25,174 nucleotides of DNA from Zancudomyces culisetae (GCA_001969505.1 LSSK01000099.1:1-25174); one strand, 5' to 3'; shown: positions 1 through 10,593, numbered from the stretch's first letter. The notes: generated by a model not told the origin, from the sequence alone. Translations and numbers: made by a program.

Positions 1-29
1 TGTTGTTGTTGTTGTTGTTGTTGTTGTTG
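1..29 (-). repeat. (CAA)n run encoding poly-Gln in the TOG protein
   Basis: On the plus strand this is an uninterrupted TTG/TGT triplet run. In the minus-strand frame of the TOG gene it reads as consecutive Gln codons directly after the last TOG4 helices (SPQFIQQQ). It reaches the window edge, so its full length is unknown. It probably marks a flexible linker after TOG4. Confidence 0.9.
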
Positions 30-1622
30 GATGAATTGTGGTGATGCTGTCTTTTGTAATGTTTCTAATAACCCTTTAACTGTTTGTAATTGTGCTCCCT
101 TCAATTGCGACGAACACTTATTCAAAATCTCACCCAATCCTACTACCAGACTAATATGCCCTGTCACCTCCAACGCATGTTTTCTTACTTGACTATTCCG
201 ATCTTGCAAACAACTAAACATCACTGGAATCAACCCTTGCATTACTGATACTTCAACTGCTCCACCAATCGCTGGGTTTTTATCCAAGGTTCGACTCATC
301 CATCCCAACAATTCTCTCTTCAATTCAGGTGATTCATTGCCCAAACTTGTTGTAGCTGCCAAGAATACTGTCTCAATTGCATCTATACTTCCACTATTCG
401 CTATACTCTCCAACACCAACACTGCTGCTTGTCGTACATTAGGTTTCTTGTCTGCCAAACAGTGAAGCACTGCTCCTGCTATCACCCTGATATGTCTCTC
501 AAACCCTTTTCCTCCCATACTGATTATCAACGCCTCAATCATCGTTAGTGTTTGTGCCACCAGGTTTTTGTTGCTATCTGTCAATCGATTCCGTATTCCT
601 ACCATCATTTCCTGTGGAAAATCGGCTGTAATCCGTCGATTTGCTGCCTCTATCATTGCTTGTAATGCATCCAGCACTTCTTTACGTGCCTTCCAGTTTT
701 GATCATTAATGTTTTTCAGCATTATCGCTGTGATTTTACTACCAAGATCCACCCGTGGAAATAATTCATCCATCATGTCCTCCTCACTCCCTTGCCCTGC
801 TTTACTTGCTGCTGCTGCTGTTGTATTTGTAGTAGTAGTGGTAGTAGTAGTATTAGTTGTTGTTGATAAACTAATTTGTGTTCTCGTTGGTTCTGGTACT
901 GGTTGATCCTTAACTCGTTCAAACTCTGCCTCCAATAATTGCATCAGTTGTGGATTAATATCACCCACCAAACTCGATATCCGCGGCCCAATAAACCTCC
1001 TTAACGTCCCCATCAACCCAACTGCTCGCGATCGAACCTGTGCATTGCTACTCTCCAACCCCGACCGTCTTGTAAACTCCACCAGTGGTTTAAGTGCAAG
1101 CTGTGACGCTCCAAACTCCAACATTGCTTGTTCAACCCAGCCCATTCCGTCCACCAACACTTTGGGCGATTTTTGCTTTGATAGCGTTTCTATTACCTCC
1201 GATATAACTATTCTCAACCCCAATCGCTCTCCTATCGCCAATAACGCCTTTCCCGCTTGCACTTTTAACTTCATTTCTCCCAGTTTCTCCGCCAAATGTG
1301 GAATACTCAGCCCTGCTGCCCCTGTATTAAATCGCTCACTGTTCTGTGCCATCCATTCTATTATCGAATACACTCCCCCATTCACCTGGAAATTGCTCTC
1401 TGTCCACCCTGGCTTCTTTGAAAACATTCTTATTATCAGTTCTGGCTCCATTTCCTCTGTTTCCCCTTTTGCCATCTGCTCCTTAATCTCTGTAATTGCC
1501 TCTAATCTCTCTTTCCACTTACTACTACCCAGTTTTTCTTGCTGTTCACTTGTAATGTACTCTTTTACCATCTCTTCTATATCTGTTGCATTCCCAAACT
1601 TGTATTCTATACCATCTGCAAC

Positions 1623-1654
<32 letters not shown>

Positions 1655-3739
1655 CTACTGGTCTTTTACTTGTTGGTGCTGCTTTTATTGCTGGTGTTGG
1701 TACTGGTGCTGTCGTTGTTTCTTTTCCATTACTTTTTTCTCGTGCTGCTTTTCGTTCTGCTGCTGCTCTTGCCGATGCCTCCAATTTCTTTCTTAATGCC
1801 GGTGGCATATTACTACCCAACCCCAACCCCAGTTCCCCACCACCACCACTTCCTCCTCCTCCTACACTATTTACTGACCTACCACTTGCCTCCCTTGACA
1901 TACTTTCTCCTCCACTACTTTTCATTGGTGGACTCTTTACTGCCATTCCTGAATTACTTGTCGCCTTAGCCTTAGCATTAGCCGTTGCCTTTGTTGTTGC
2001 TGTTGACTTTGTTGTCCCTACTACTGGTGTTGATATTTTGACCTGCGCCTTTTCATAATATTCTTTCATCTTGGTTTCCCTGTTCTTCTCTATTCCTTGA
2101 ATAAATGGCGCCAGCATCTTTTCCCCAACAACCTTCATAAGCGTTCCTAACGTCTCCACACTACTATCTCTCACCGTTGCATCTCCATCTTCCATACTGG
2201 GTTTTACCATTTCCACATATTCTTTAACTTGTCCTTTACTCACTTTTGTCCTTGTATTACTCAAACAATACGTAAAATACTTCAACGCTGATGCCTTCAC
2301 CTGTGGATTCTTATTTCCCAGCCCTTGTGCTATCACTCCTACCACTTCTCCCGTCAATTGACTTCCAATCGCATCAAACCCTGCATTCAACGCTCCCATC
2401 AACGCCGTCACCACATTCGCCTTACGCTCCTTCAACCGCTCCATAATCGCCTTTGATACCGTCGTATAGTGTGGTCCAAATCCACTCCTCAACCCTTGTG
2501 CTAATTTCTCTATACATCCTGCCGCCAAAACAACTACTATTACATTTGTGTCTCCTATTCGTCCCGCTAATATACTCGCTAACTCACCATACCCTCCACT
2601 ATCCGCATATCTCATCGGTTTCATTACCTCTTGTAATCCCTCAAGTGATTCCTTTCTTTCTTTCCATTTCGTTGATACCACTAATTTACTAAACTCACTT
2701 GGTATCTTTGATAATATATCTACCGGATCTGCCAACATCCACGGATCCACTTCCTCTTGATCCTCATCCATCCCTTCTCCTGCTCCAATCCCATCACCCT
2801 CTCCTCCCTCCCCTTCCCCTTCTCCTCCTCCTCCTTGTTCGTCATTTTCTTCAATTTGCATTTCACTTCTCAATAACCTCTTTGCCCTAGCCTTCTCTTT
2901 TGGAACCTTTTCAAACTCTGCCTCCAGCTCCTTTTGTAGTATCCCATCCAACTCTGCAATAAATGGCTTGATTGCCGCCCCTATCCATCTATATATCTCC
3001 ACCGTCAACTTTTTCCCTTCCCCTCTAATATTTGCATCTTTATGTGTCAATGGTTTTTTAATACTCTTGGCTAGTTCCTTTATATTTACATTTTTAGTTC
3101 CATAGTTTCTATTTATCGTTATAATTATCATTATAATTAATATTCATCATTTTTTTTACTTTGTACTCCTTTCCTCATCACCACCATTCACTTTCCTTGT
3201 ATATATTTTATAATTATTCAAAAAAAAAAAATTAAGAAAATCGACTTTGAAAGATTAAAATCTTACTCTAGAATTTCTCTTGCCATTACAACACTAGCTG
3301 TTACTGCCTTTGGCACTCTCACGTCGAATCCTGCCAATACGCGGCTCAATACCGGTTCTGGTGTCTCCAAGGCACAATACAACAACAACAATTCTGTAGA
3401 ATTTGTTCGAATCCCTGCTCGATTCGAGCCCATACATTTATCCATCACACCTGCAACCACTGGTTCTCTACTGCGGATGGCTGCAGGAACCGGTGCGCTT
3501 TCTACCCACTTGGTTAATGCAACCACTCCATTTTCTTGGGCTGCTACATTGGCATCCGTAACCATTTTCTTGAGATACCCTTCGTACTTGTTGAATTGTG
3601 CAATGTCGTTTGTGGATTCCCCATCTAGTTGTGTAAACAGCTTGCCTAGTTCCTCGTATGCCCCGGCTCGGACCTTCCATATTTTATGTTCAAGTCGGTC
3701 GGTTATTGGCAACAAAGAATAATCTACATTATCCTCCAT
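1..3739 (-). CDS. STU2: XMAP215/Stu2/Alp14-family microtubule polymerase, multi-TOG (partial, C-terminus off the left edge)
   Basis: Family role: TOG domains bind tubulin dimers and add them to microtubule plus ends; such proteins act at spindle poles, kinetochores and growing tips. Exon 1 is 3739-3267 and exon 2 runs from 3108 to the left edge; the intron (3266-3109, GTAAGA...TAG) joins in phase as EIL-E-NYG. About 1193 residues are visible. TOG1 covers roughly residues 1-235 (IWKVRAGAYEELGKL near the start). TOG2 opens near 279 with the family hallmark DPWMLADPVDIL and continues with TKWKERKESLEGL. A Ser/Lys/Ala/Thr/Gly-rich linker spans about 505-665. TOG3 starts near 683 (GSSKWKERLEAITEI). 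TOG4 starts near 940 (FPRVDLGSKITAIML, then DQNWKARKEVLDAL) and closely resembles TOG4 of animal XMAP215. The frame is still open at base 1, in a Gln run. Yeast homologues have two TOG domains, so this one is longer. The symbol is by family only; I am very sure of the family. Confidence 0.92.
807..865 (-). repeat. Triplet runs encoding Thr/Asn and Ala in the TOG3-TOG4 linker
   Basis: Plus-strand GCT, AGT/GTA and GTT triplets read on the coding strand as runs of Thr and Asn codons followed by four Ala codons. They lie at about residues 904-924, between TOG3 and TOG4. The phase is fully coding, consistent with a triplet-expansion-prone linker. Confidence 0.8.
1618..1657 (-). repeat. Triplet run encoding an Ala/Thr stretch in the TOG2-TOG3 linker
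   Basis: Plus-strand GCTGTT and GCT triplets are read on the minus strand as alternating Ala and Thr codons near residues 641-654. This is the end of the long low-complexity linker between TOG2 and TOG3. Confidence 0.8.
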
Positions 3740-4142
3740 TTCTCTTCTGTTTTCTCTTTTCTATTTCCTTTTTATTTGTCCTTTAGCCTCTAAATTGTAT
3801 CTCTAGTCTTTTTCCTATTACAAAAAAAATAAATTCTTAAAGAATGTTTTTTAAAGTGTCTTTGAATATACAATAAAACAAACAGTTGGCTTTATACTTT
3901 AAATATTTCGGCCTTGTTTTCAATCTCTCGATATACTATTGCTATTGCTATTATTACGTTTACTTTTACTTTTACACTCTCAGATTATTTATTTCAAGCG
4001 TATAAAAAAAAAGTTGTCAATTTATTTAATTTTTTTTTATTTTTTATTATTTTATTTTTACTTGCTGAATATATTAATTTCTGGAACTAGTTAAATCAAA
4101 TTGTCCTAGTTTACCGTTTTTGATTTATTTTATTTTATTATA

Positions 4143-4235
4143 TTTTATTTATTTATTTATTTATTTATCTATCTATCTATCTATCTATTTACTTTTACTT
4201 GTATTTATATTTATATTTATATTTATACTTTTACT
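4143..4235. repeat. Compound microsatellite (ATTT)n-(ATCT)n-(TTTATA)n
   Basis: A tetranucleotide ATTT array passes into ATCT repeats and then, after a short T-rich bridge, into TTTATA hexamers. It lies about 400-500 bases upstream of the TOG-gene start codon, in non-coding DNA. Confidence 0.85.
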
Positions 4236-4570
4236 TTTCAACAAACTTGTATATCATTACCGAAATTCAAATATCTCGAGTGTATAAAACATGAAAAATA
4301 TCAAACATGAACCCAATCAATCAATCAAAATATAAATAAAAATTGGCATTCTCTTTACAATATACATTTTATAGGTCTCGGTTAAATTTTGTTTAATACA
4401 TGTGTATACTCTTACCATCATTTACAAACTTGGTTTTCCTTTTTTTTTTGTTTTTACAATATCTTGCATTAGTTATTTTATTCTGTTTTATTGAATCTTG
4501 TAATATCACACCATATCACATAGAATAACATAACATCACTTTCACTCCTTTTTCTTTCTCCATCATCTTT

Positions 4571-4613
4571 CTCCCTTCTTCCCACCGCCCTCCCTCCCCT
4601 CCCCTCCCCCCCA
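4571..4613. repeat. C-rich tract; minus strand forms a canonical G-quadruplex motif
   Basis: From 4588 to 4612 the plus strand has C runs of 3, 3, 4, 4 and 7, each separated by a single T. On the minus strand these become five G runs of at least three with one-base A loops, a textbook G4 pattern. It sits about 850 bases upstream of the TOG-gene start, on that gene's coding strand, and stands out against AT-rich surroundings. An A run follows on the plus strand. Confidence 0.8.
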
Positions 4614-4726
4614 AAAAAAAATACAAATATTAATAAACATACTTGATTTCTTTTAAATAATGCACTTCAACTTTAGTTTTCGTTTTTATTTTCTACCCAA
4701 TTTAATCAATTCAAAACAATATTAAC

Positions 4727-4748
4727 AATAATAATAATAATAATAATA
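4727..4748. repeat. (AAT)n microsatellite
   Basis: About seven tandem ATA/AAT triplets in non-coding DNA, followed by two more imperfect units to about 4760. Confidence 0.85.
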
Positions 4749-5289
4749 GCAACAATAATAAAAAATCAACTCCTACCCACCTATTTATTTCTTTTATCTT
4801 TCATTTGTTCCCACATACTCTATTAACCAATTTTTATTTGCCCAAATTGTTTTTATTTCTGTTTTTGTTTTTGTTTCTGTTTTTATTTCATAAACTCTAA
4901 TTTTGATTAAATTGTAATATTTACAAATCAATTTTTTTTTGTTTTGTCTTATATTTATTTATTTTTTATTTTTAAAAGGAAAAACTATACAAATATTTTT
5001 CCCTCTCCTCATCTTTTACAAACAAAAGTACACACATACACACTTGCACACAAAAAAAAAAAGTAATACTGAGAATAGTGGGTATTTTCCATCTATTCCA
5101 TATTTGGTAAATTCATATTACCAATCAACCATATTACAAGCTTTTGTAATTCTCACCAAAAATAAATAAATATAAAAAAAAAAAGACACCAAACCTTTAT
5201 AAACTTTGAATGGTACCAATATCTCTTCTTTTAATAATTATACCTTTTTAGTCAATTAAAGGGGAAATAAGAAATGTAGTATAAAAAGT

Positions 5290-5358
5290 TGGGAGGCAGG
5301 AAGAGAAGGAGGAGGATGAGGAGGAGAGGAAGGAGGTGTGTGTGTGTGTGTGTGTGTG
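5290..5358. repeat. Near-homopurine tract followed by (GT)n
   Basis: Bases 5290-5335 are almost pure A/G (GGAGGA-type units with two pyrimidine interruptions), and a clean (GT)11 array follows at 5336-5358. Polypurine tracts can form triplexes, and GT arrays can adopt Z-DNA. The position is about 500 bases beyond the MIR-gene stop codon. Confidence 0.85.
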
Positions 5359-5859
5359 GAAAAGAAAAACTTATTAAACTTCATAGTTTGGGTAAATCGG
5401 GCTTTTATTGATCTTTCAGACAAAATCTATCCGATAACCGTTATGTTTTCCAATAACAATTATAGAAATGATTTTTGATTAATTGATACTCACATTAATC
5501 AATATTCTCATGCACACAAATGTCCATTAGTGTTATTAAAGTTTATTTTCATCCCCCCCCCTCCCTCATCCATAGATTTTTAATCCTGTAGCTTCAACTA
5601 TAACGTTCAAAAAAATTAACAGTATATAGACTTAGACTAAACATGAACTCATAAATCCAAGACTTGGTTATTCTTAAACTTTTTATCTTTCAAAACTCGG
5701 TTCAAACAAGTCAAAAAAACTTATTTCAGTCACCATTAAACATAAAAAATAGATCCAAATATGTGAATAAATATATAATTGAATAATTAATTAGACGGAA
5801 AAAAAGGAAAATAAATGACAGAATGCACAATATCCTAAAATCAAATAATATTTACCATT

Positions 5860-7957
5860 CTAAGATCTTGGAAGATCAAATGCAATAACTCGCCACTTGT
5901 CATTCTCCTCATTTCCAGAACCAAAACAGGTAACTGACTGTACGTCATCTGCATACAAAATATCATGAGAATGCAGTGTCATTCCACTTACATAGTGCCT
6001 AAACACCACCACATCCTCAGCATTCCACCGATCTCTTGTCGACCGATCCGAAAATCTCTCGACTACCCAGTGATCATTCTCATCACTCTCCAGCTTGCCG
6101 CCAAATGCAGTGACCTCATTTTGGTTTGATCGTGGACATGTGAACCGATAGTGTGAATGAAGCTGTTTTTCAGTTCCCAAATGTCTCAATCGAATCTGTG
6201 TGCCATAGTTGACTACCGATCCTGGCACTGGAACATCTTGGTTCGCTGGAAGTACCTGCCACAAATCGCATCGCTCGGGGTTCCATCGGTGACAGTACAC
6301 CAGGCTTTGGCCCGACCCGGCCTTGGAAACGTTGTACTGGTCGGTCCTCAAAAGTCTACCTGTCATGTTATGCTTTAATGCAACTATTGAACCTATTTTG
6401 ATTATATTATCGCCATTGTTCAAGTAAATCTGTGGGTATGAATGTGGTGTTGGCGAATTTACTGAACTTCTATTTGGATTTGGTTCGCGAATATCGTTAG
6501 GATTGTATGAGTAATTCGGGCCTGCACTATTTCCACATCCAGCGTTATTTCCTCCTCCATATTGTTGGTGATTATTTTGATTTTGCATATTTCCATGTTG
6601 GTTGTTGTAGCCGCCCATATTGTTAGCTCCATAGTATTGGTTGTTGTTGTTGTAGTTACTGCTATTGTTGTAACCGCCGTATCCTGGGTCCTGTGGTTTA
6701 TTTTCGTATCCCCCTACCGTGTATGGCTGGTTACTATACTCTTGTTTTCCCTGGTGGTGTTGTGATGCTCCCTCGTCGTCTGAACTATCCGAGTCGCTGT
6801 GGTGGTGCTTCTTTTTGGACGCATAGATTCCTGTTCCAACGGCTGCTGCTGCTAGTGCTGTCCCTGCTGCTGCAAGTCCCGCCCATTTTAGCTTGTCGTT
6901 CTTCTTCTTGGCTGCGTACTCATCTTGGTATCCGTCCATGTTGTTCCCTTGCATACCATGTGGCTGATTGCTAGGACCTCCTGGGAATCCTCCTGATATT
7001 CCTGTTGGTTTGCTTTGCATTGGTGGAGGTGTGTTTGGATTTCCTGCACCGTATCCCGCATTTCCATATCCGCTCTCTGGTCTACCAAGATTTGCGGGTG
7101 GTCGCGCCATATTATTATTGTTGTTGTTGTTGTTGAAAGGTGGTACAGCTGGTACAGGTGCTCCGCCTTGACCTGGAGGTCGGTTTCCATATCCTGGATT
7201 TTGCGACTCCGGACGTGCGTTATACATATTGCCGCCATCTGGTCGGTTTGGCACCCAGTTACCCGGATGCTCTTGCTGTGTATTCGGTCTTTGTGGTCCT
7301 CCGTTCGGATTATTTGGATATGGCTGGTTGTGTGTCATGTTATATGGCTCCTGTTTAGGATTGCCGTATCCTGATGCTTGGAATCCTGTATTAACTGGTC
7401 GTGGAGTTTGTGGTCCATACCCTGGTCCCATTGGTCCCGCTGATCCCATTGACCCTACTGGTCCTGCTGGTCCTGTTGGTCCCGCTGGCATTGGTGGTCC
7501 TGCTGGCATTGGTGGTCCCTGCTCAGGCCTTTTACCACCCTGTGATCCTCCCATAGCGCCATCGTTAAACCGTTGCGCAGGTCCCTGTGGTGGTACACTT
7601 GGCTCAGTTTGATTGAAGCCTTGTTGTTGTGGCTGGCCAAAGCCGGTGCTTATCTGCTCTTGCGGGTTTGGTCCTGGACGCTCTACATTTCCTAACGGGA
7701 TTGGCGGGCGGTTCTGGATGTTTGTAGGTTGGCTATCCACCCTGTTTCTATTTTCAAACACACCTTCGGCATTATCATTTCCAGATCTCACTTCTCCTTC
7801 ATTATTTGATTTGAAGGGGTTTTCCCTGTTTGATTTACATTTGTTACCTGTTAGCTTTTATCTATTCGCAATACCGCGCTATATCTATAATTTTATGTCT
7901 ATATAACCAAATATTTTACTTGAGGCTTACTTACTGATGATCGTTTACTTCAGGCAT
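5860..7957 (-). CDS. Disordered Gly/Pro/Asn-rich protein with one hydrophobic segment and a C-terminal triple MIR domain
   Basis: Two exons: 7957-7935 (MPEVNDH plus two bases of the next codon) and 7825-5860. The 109-base intron runs GTAAGT to ACAG, with a CTAAC branch-like site about 24 bases before its end; 662 residues in all. Exon 2 has no usable ATG near its start, so a small first exon is needed. Residues 20-320 are low-complexity Pro/Gly/Asn/Gln, with seven collagen-like GXY triplets near 120-144 and an eight-Asn run near 239-246. Residues about 323-341 (WAGLAAAGTALAAAAVGTG) are hydrophobic, flanked by Lys clusters and a His/Ser/Asp stretch. Residues about 474-660 hold three MIR repeats (LHSH, CHRWNP, DHWVV, DKWRV motifs) expected to form a beta-trefoil. 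MIR domains occur in protein O-mannosyltransferases, SDF2 and IP3 receptors and can bind sugar ligands. No signal peptide is evident, so ER location cannot be assumed. Function unknown. Confidence 0.85.
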
Positions 7958-7999
7958 TTTTTGTTTTCCACTACTAAACTCTGTGTTATTCATATATGC

Positions 8000-8007
8000 T
8001 TTATATA
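8000..8007 (-). promoter_or_regulatory. Possible TATA box of the MIR-domain gene
   Basis: Minus-strand TATATAAA lies about 43 bases before the ATG at 7957. TATA-like strings are common by chance in such AT-rich DNA, so this is only a positional suggestion. Confidence 0.25.
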
Positions 8008-8930
8008 TTTTTGCGAGTAATTTGACTTTGAATATTGTCCTTAGCAAGCGATACTCTCCTTTACTATGCTTCTATATTGGTGCCGATATTAGCTAGCGTA
8101 TCGATACCTTCAGTTATTGAGCGGATACCTGCTTCTTTATTTGATATTTATAATCCCAGCATTTTTCTCTTCTTGTTCTTTTCTATTCTTTTTTTCTTCA
8201 AATCTCCGATAAACTGAAGGAATAAGTTTTGTCTAATTCATGAATATTCTCGAGCATTTTAAATCCCGCTAGATTATTTTATTTATTTTTATGTATGTAA
8301 TGAATTAAATCTCCTTGAAGAACTCCTTTTTTTTTGTTCACATCTTTATCACACATCCTAAATTTATTTTCCCAGCTCACATTTTCAACCATTCGTTGAT
8401 TAGCAGAATAATTAACTGCGGGTTTTAACAGCTTAGTTAAAAGGAAATAAACATCTCCAACCCAAAAATCAAAGCTATAATAAATTAGGTAGCTTTAATT
8501 AGTGTTTAAACTTTGAAAAAGCTGGTGTGTAGACCATTTGATCATAATATTGTGTATGACCTTGGTCAATAACAAATTATTTCAAAAATTCATACATACT
8601 TGTCTTTGGTTAAAGCACTATATGTATAAACATACCTTACAATCTTATCATCTAACAATGAAAAATAAAATAAAAAAACCAAGTGATCACTACACAACAA
8701 CATGGCGTAACAAGTTTTGCTTATTAATTCACCAATACTCCAACGTGTAACTATCCTTTACTTTTTTTGGGGAGGACTGCTATCAAGGTTTTACTTGATG
8801 TGCAGTGTTCAGGACTTGGTATAAATGTCACATATTTCCAATACAATGGCATCTTTTACCCATTTTCCGACTTACCCATGCACAAACTTCTCTTTGTATC
8901 CCAATAATACCAATATGAAATTAGAATTTT

Positions 8931-8960
8931 ATTTCCATTTCCATTTCCATTTCTATTTCT
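8931..8960. repeat. (ATTTCC)n degenerate hexanucleotide array
   Basis: About five units of ATTTCC drifting to ATTTCT, followed by more T-rich degenerate units to about 9000. Non-coding. Confidence 0.8.
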
Positions 8961-9584
8961 ATCCCCAACTATATTCATGTTTCTATTTTTGTTTTTATAC
9001 TAGCATTGCAATGCAGAGCCCTTTTTTTGGTTCCTAGAAAACACAGGTAGATTATCAAATTGTACCTGGAAGTCGCTGCTATACCAGTATAAACAGACAC
9101 CAATAATGATTTTAGCATAATAAAAATTAGAGTATAAACAAGAATCCGCTACTATTTTTTTCTTTTATACGTCAATTTAACGCATCACGCGCACAGCACG
9201 ATGTTCTGAGTCGAGTTTAGCACCCATACACCCGATTTTCCAAACCGGTCATAGCTTTGAAAACATGCCCTCTTTTGTCATATAACCACATTTCATTCAT
9301 GCATACCAATACCACAAGGTTTAGCCTCATGTTCAAACATATGATATTTCATATTTTTTGTAAGCTGTTATTCATGTGATATGATATTATCGCTCCAAAC
9401 CCCATATGATACTTGTTTTTGCACCATTCCTTTGTGTCATATTAATTATGTCATCTTTATTTAGAAAGAACAATAAGTTCAACATCCTCTCCTCTCTTAT
9501 TTTAAGAAAAAATAAAGCTATTACTATTGATTCTTTGGACTTCCATTCTTGTCCTCTGTTATATCTCCAACTAGGTAAACATCT

Positions 9585-10593
9585 CTATTGATTCTGGAAT
9601 AAAGTCCAAAGCTTCTCAAACTCTCTGGAAAAGCTATCCACTGCTGGTCTGCTATTAGTAATTATAAAGTTTTCTTGATTGTTTTTCCGCGCGTTCTTGG
9701 TCCAATTATACGACCCTGAAAGGACCAAATTGCGATCAGCCACACAGAATTTATTGTGCATATAGGATGAACGATTATCTAGTCTCACAGGAATTCCATG
9801 CTCGTCTCTTAGTTCAAATACATCAGCACCCAACCCTTTGGCTTGGTCGTCATCAGATATGATTCTTATCGCCACTCCCCTATTTTTCGCGTCGATAATC
9901 GCATATTTGATATCGTCATCAGTAATACTGAACACACAGATATCCAAAGTTCTTCTTGCGTTTTTGAGTAACGAAATGAGTTTCTACAGTTAATATGTTT
10001 AAAATTCGTTACATATATATACCATACTTCAAAAAGAAAATAATATAATATAGGAATAACCGGATAAAACAAATGAAAAAACTTACCTGGAAACTATCTT
10101 CAGACGGGAAAAAGTATGCATTCACATACACATCGTTATTGTTTTGATTATTGTTGGATGGGCGGGGGCCATAGCTTTGGGCAGCAGGTGGTGGGGCTTG
10201 GTATGGTGTAGATATGACTTGACCTTGGCCACCCTGGTTAAAATCTATTGCCATTCCAATCATCTGGATTGCCCAGGAAGTAGTAGCTCGATCGTTCTCA
10301 TTTGAAGACAATCTTCCGACTATATCCTCGATTTGCTTCGCGAGCGAGCCTGCATTTGGATTGTTATGTGCCAGCAGATTTGAGTAGATTCCAGCAAATT
10401 CATTTCTGTTGTACATTACACTGGGCGAACTTTCTAGGGTTCTGTATATAAAATCGTTTAAATTCATATTCGATGCTTCCTGTGCTGATATTTGGGGCCG
10501 TGGCTTTGGCTCGTTGCCGTATTGAGTATTTTGATTGGAATCCGAAGAGCCACCACAAAGCGCAGCCAGGCATGCTGAAATCGGATCCGACAT
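9585..10593 (-). CDS. Phospholipase D/nuclease-family protein with a single HKD motif (mitochondrial PLD6/Zucchini-like fold)
   Basis: Two exons, 10593-10087 and 9983-9585, with a 103-base intron (GTAAGT...CTGTAG) in phase 0, giving 301 residues. The join restores the fold: SEDSFQ-KLISLLKNARRTLDICVFSI, the usual strand-helix start of a PLD domain. The catalytic motif is H245-N-K247-x4-D252 (MHNKFCVAD), followed by GSYNWT (259-264) and the conserved Glu in QENF. Family members with one HKD work as dimers and hydrolyse phosphodiesters of phospholipids or nucleic acids; which applies here cannot be read from sequence. Residues 1-145 are not PLD: a Cys-containing start (SACLAALCGG), a helical stretch with NEFAGIYSNLLAHNN near 62-77, and a Gln/Pro/Asn-rich linker. 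There is no clear N-terminal transmembrane helix as in animal PLD6, so membrane location is doubtful; the two N-terminal cysteines could be lipidated (inference). Confidence 0.85.

Larger units (their letters stand above)
3740..5859. other. Intergenic spacer: TOG-gene upstream region and MIR-gene 3' flank
   Basis: I find no supportable gene in these 2.1 kb. Both flanking genes are on the minus strand, so the low-coordinate part should hold the TOG-gene promoter and the high-coordinate part the 3' flank of the MIR gene. The stretch is very AT-rich, with poly-A and poly-T runs. It holds ATTT/ATCT/TTTATA microsatellites, an AAT run (4727-4748), a C-rich tract (4571-4613), and a purine block followed by (GT)n (5290-5358). 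The longest forward open frames are low-complexity and unconvincing. Confidence 0.7.
7958..9584. other. Intergenic spacer: MIR-gene promoter side and PLD-gene 3' side
   Basis: No gene can be supported in these 1.6 kb. The start of the block is the promoter and leader of the MIR gene. The end is the 3' flank of the phospholipase-like gene. Forward open frames near 8035-8217 and 8538-8750 lack an ATG or any recognisable domain. A short hairpin (ATCAAG/CTTGAT, 8782-8799) and a TTTCCA array are the only structures seen. Confidence 0.6.

Noticed and set aside
1045-2058. Plus-strand 337-codon open frame rich in Ser, Pro and hydrophobic residues
   Set aside because: It lies antisense to the conserved TOG2-TOG3 region of the minus-strand gene. 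The minus-strand frame has family motifs; this one has none and mirrors its codons.
3396-3426. GTTCGAATCC string resembling a tRNA B box
   Set aside because: It is inside TOG exon 1, and no A box, acceptor stem or cloverleaf can be built around it.
8782-8799. 6-bp hairpin ATCAAG/CTTGAT with a 6-base loop
   Set aside because: Short stems of this type are expected by chance; there is no adjacent T tract or conserved context.
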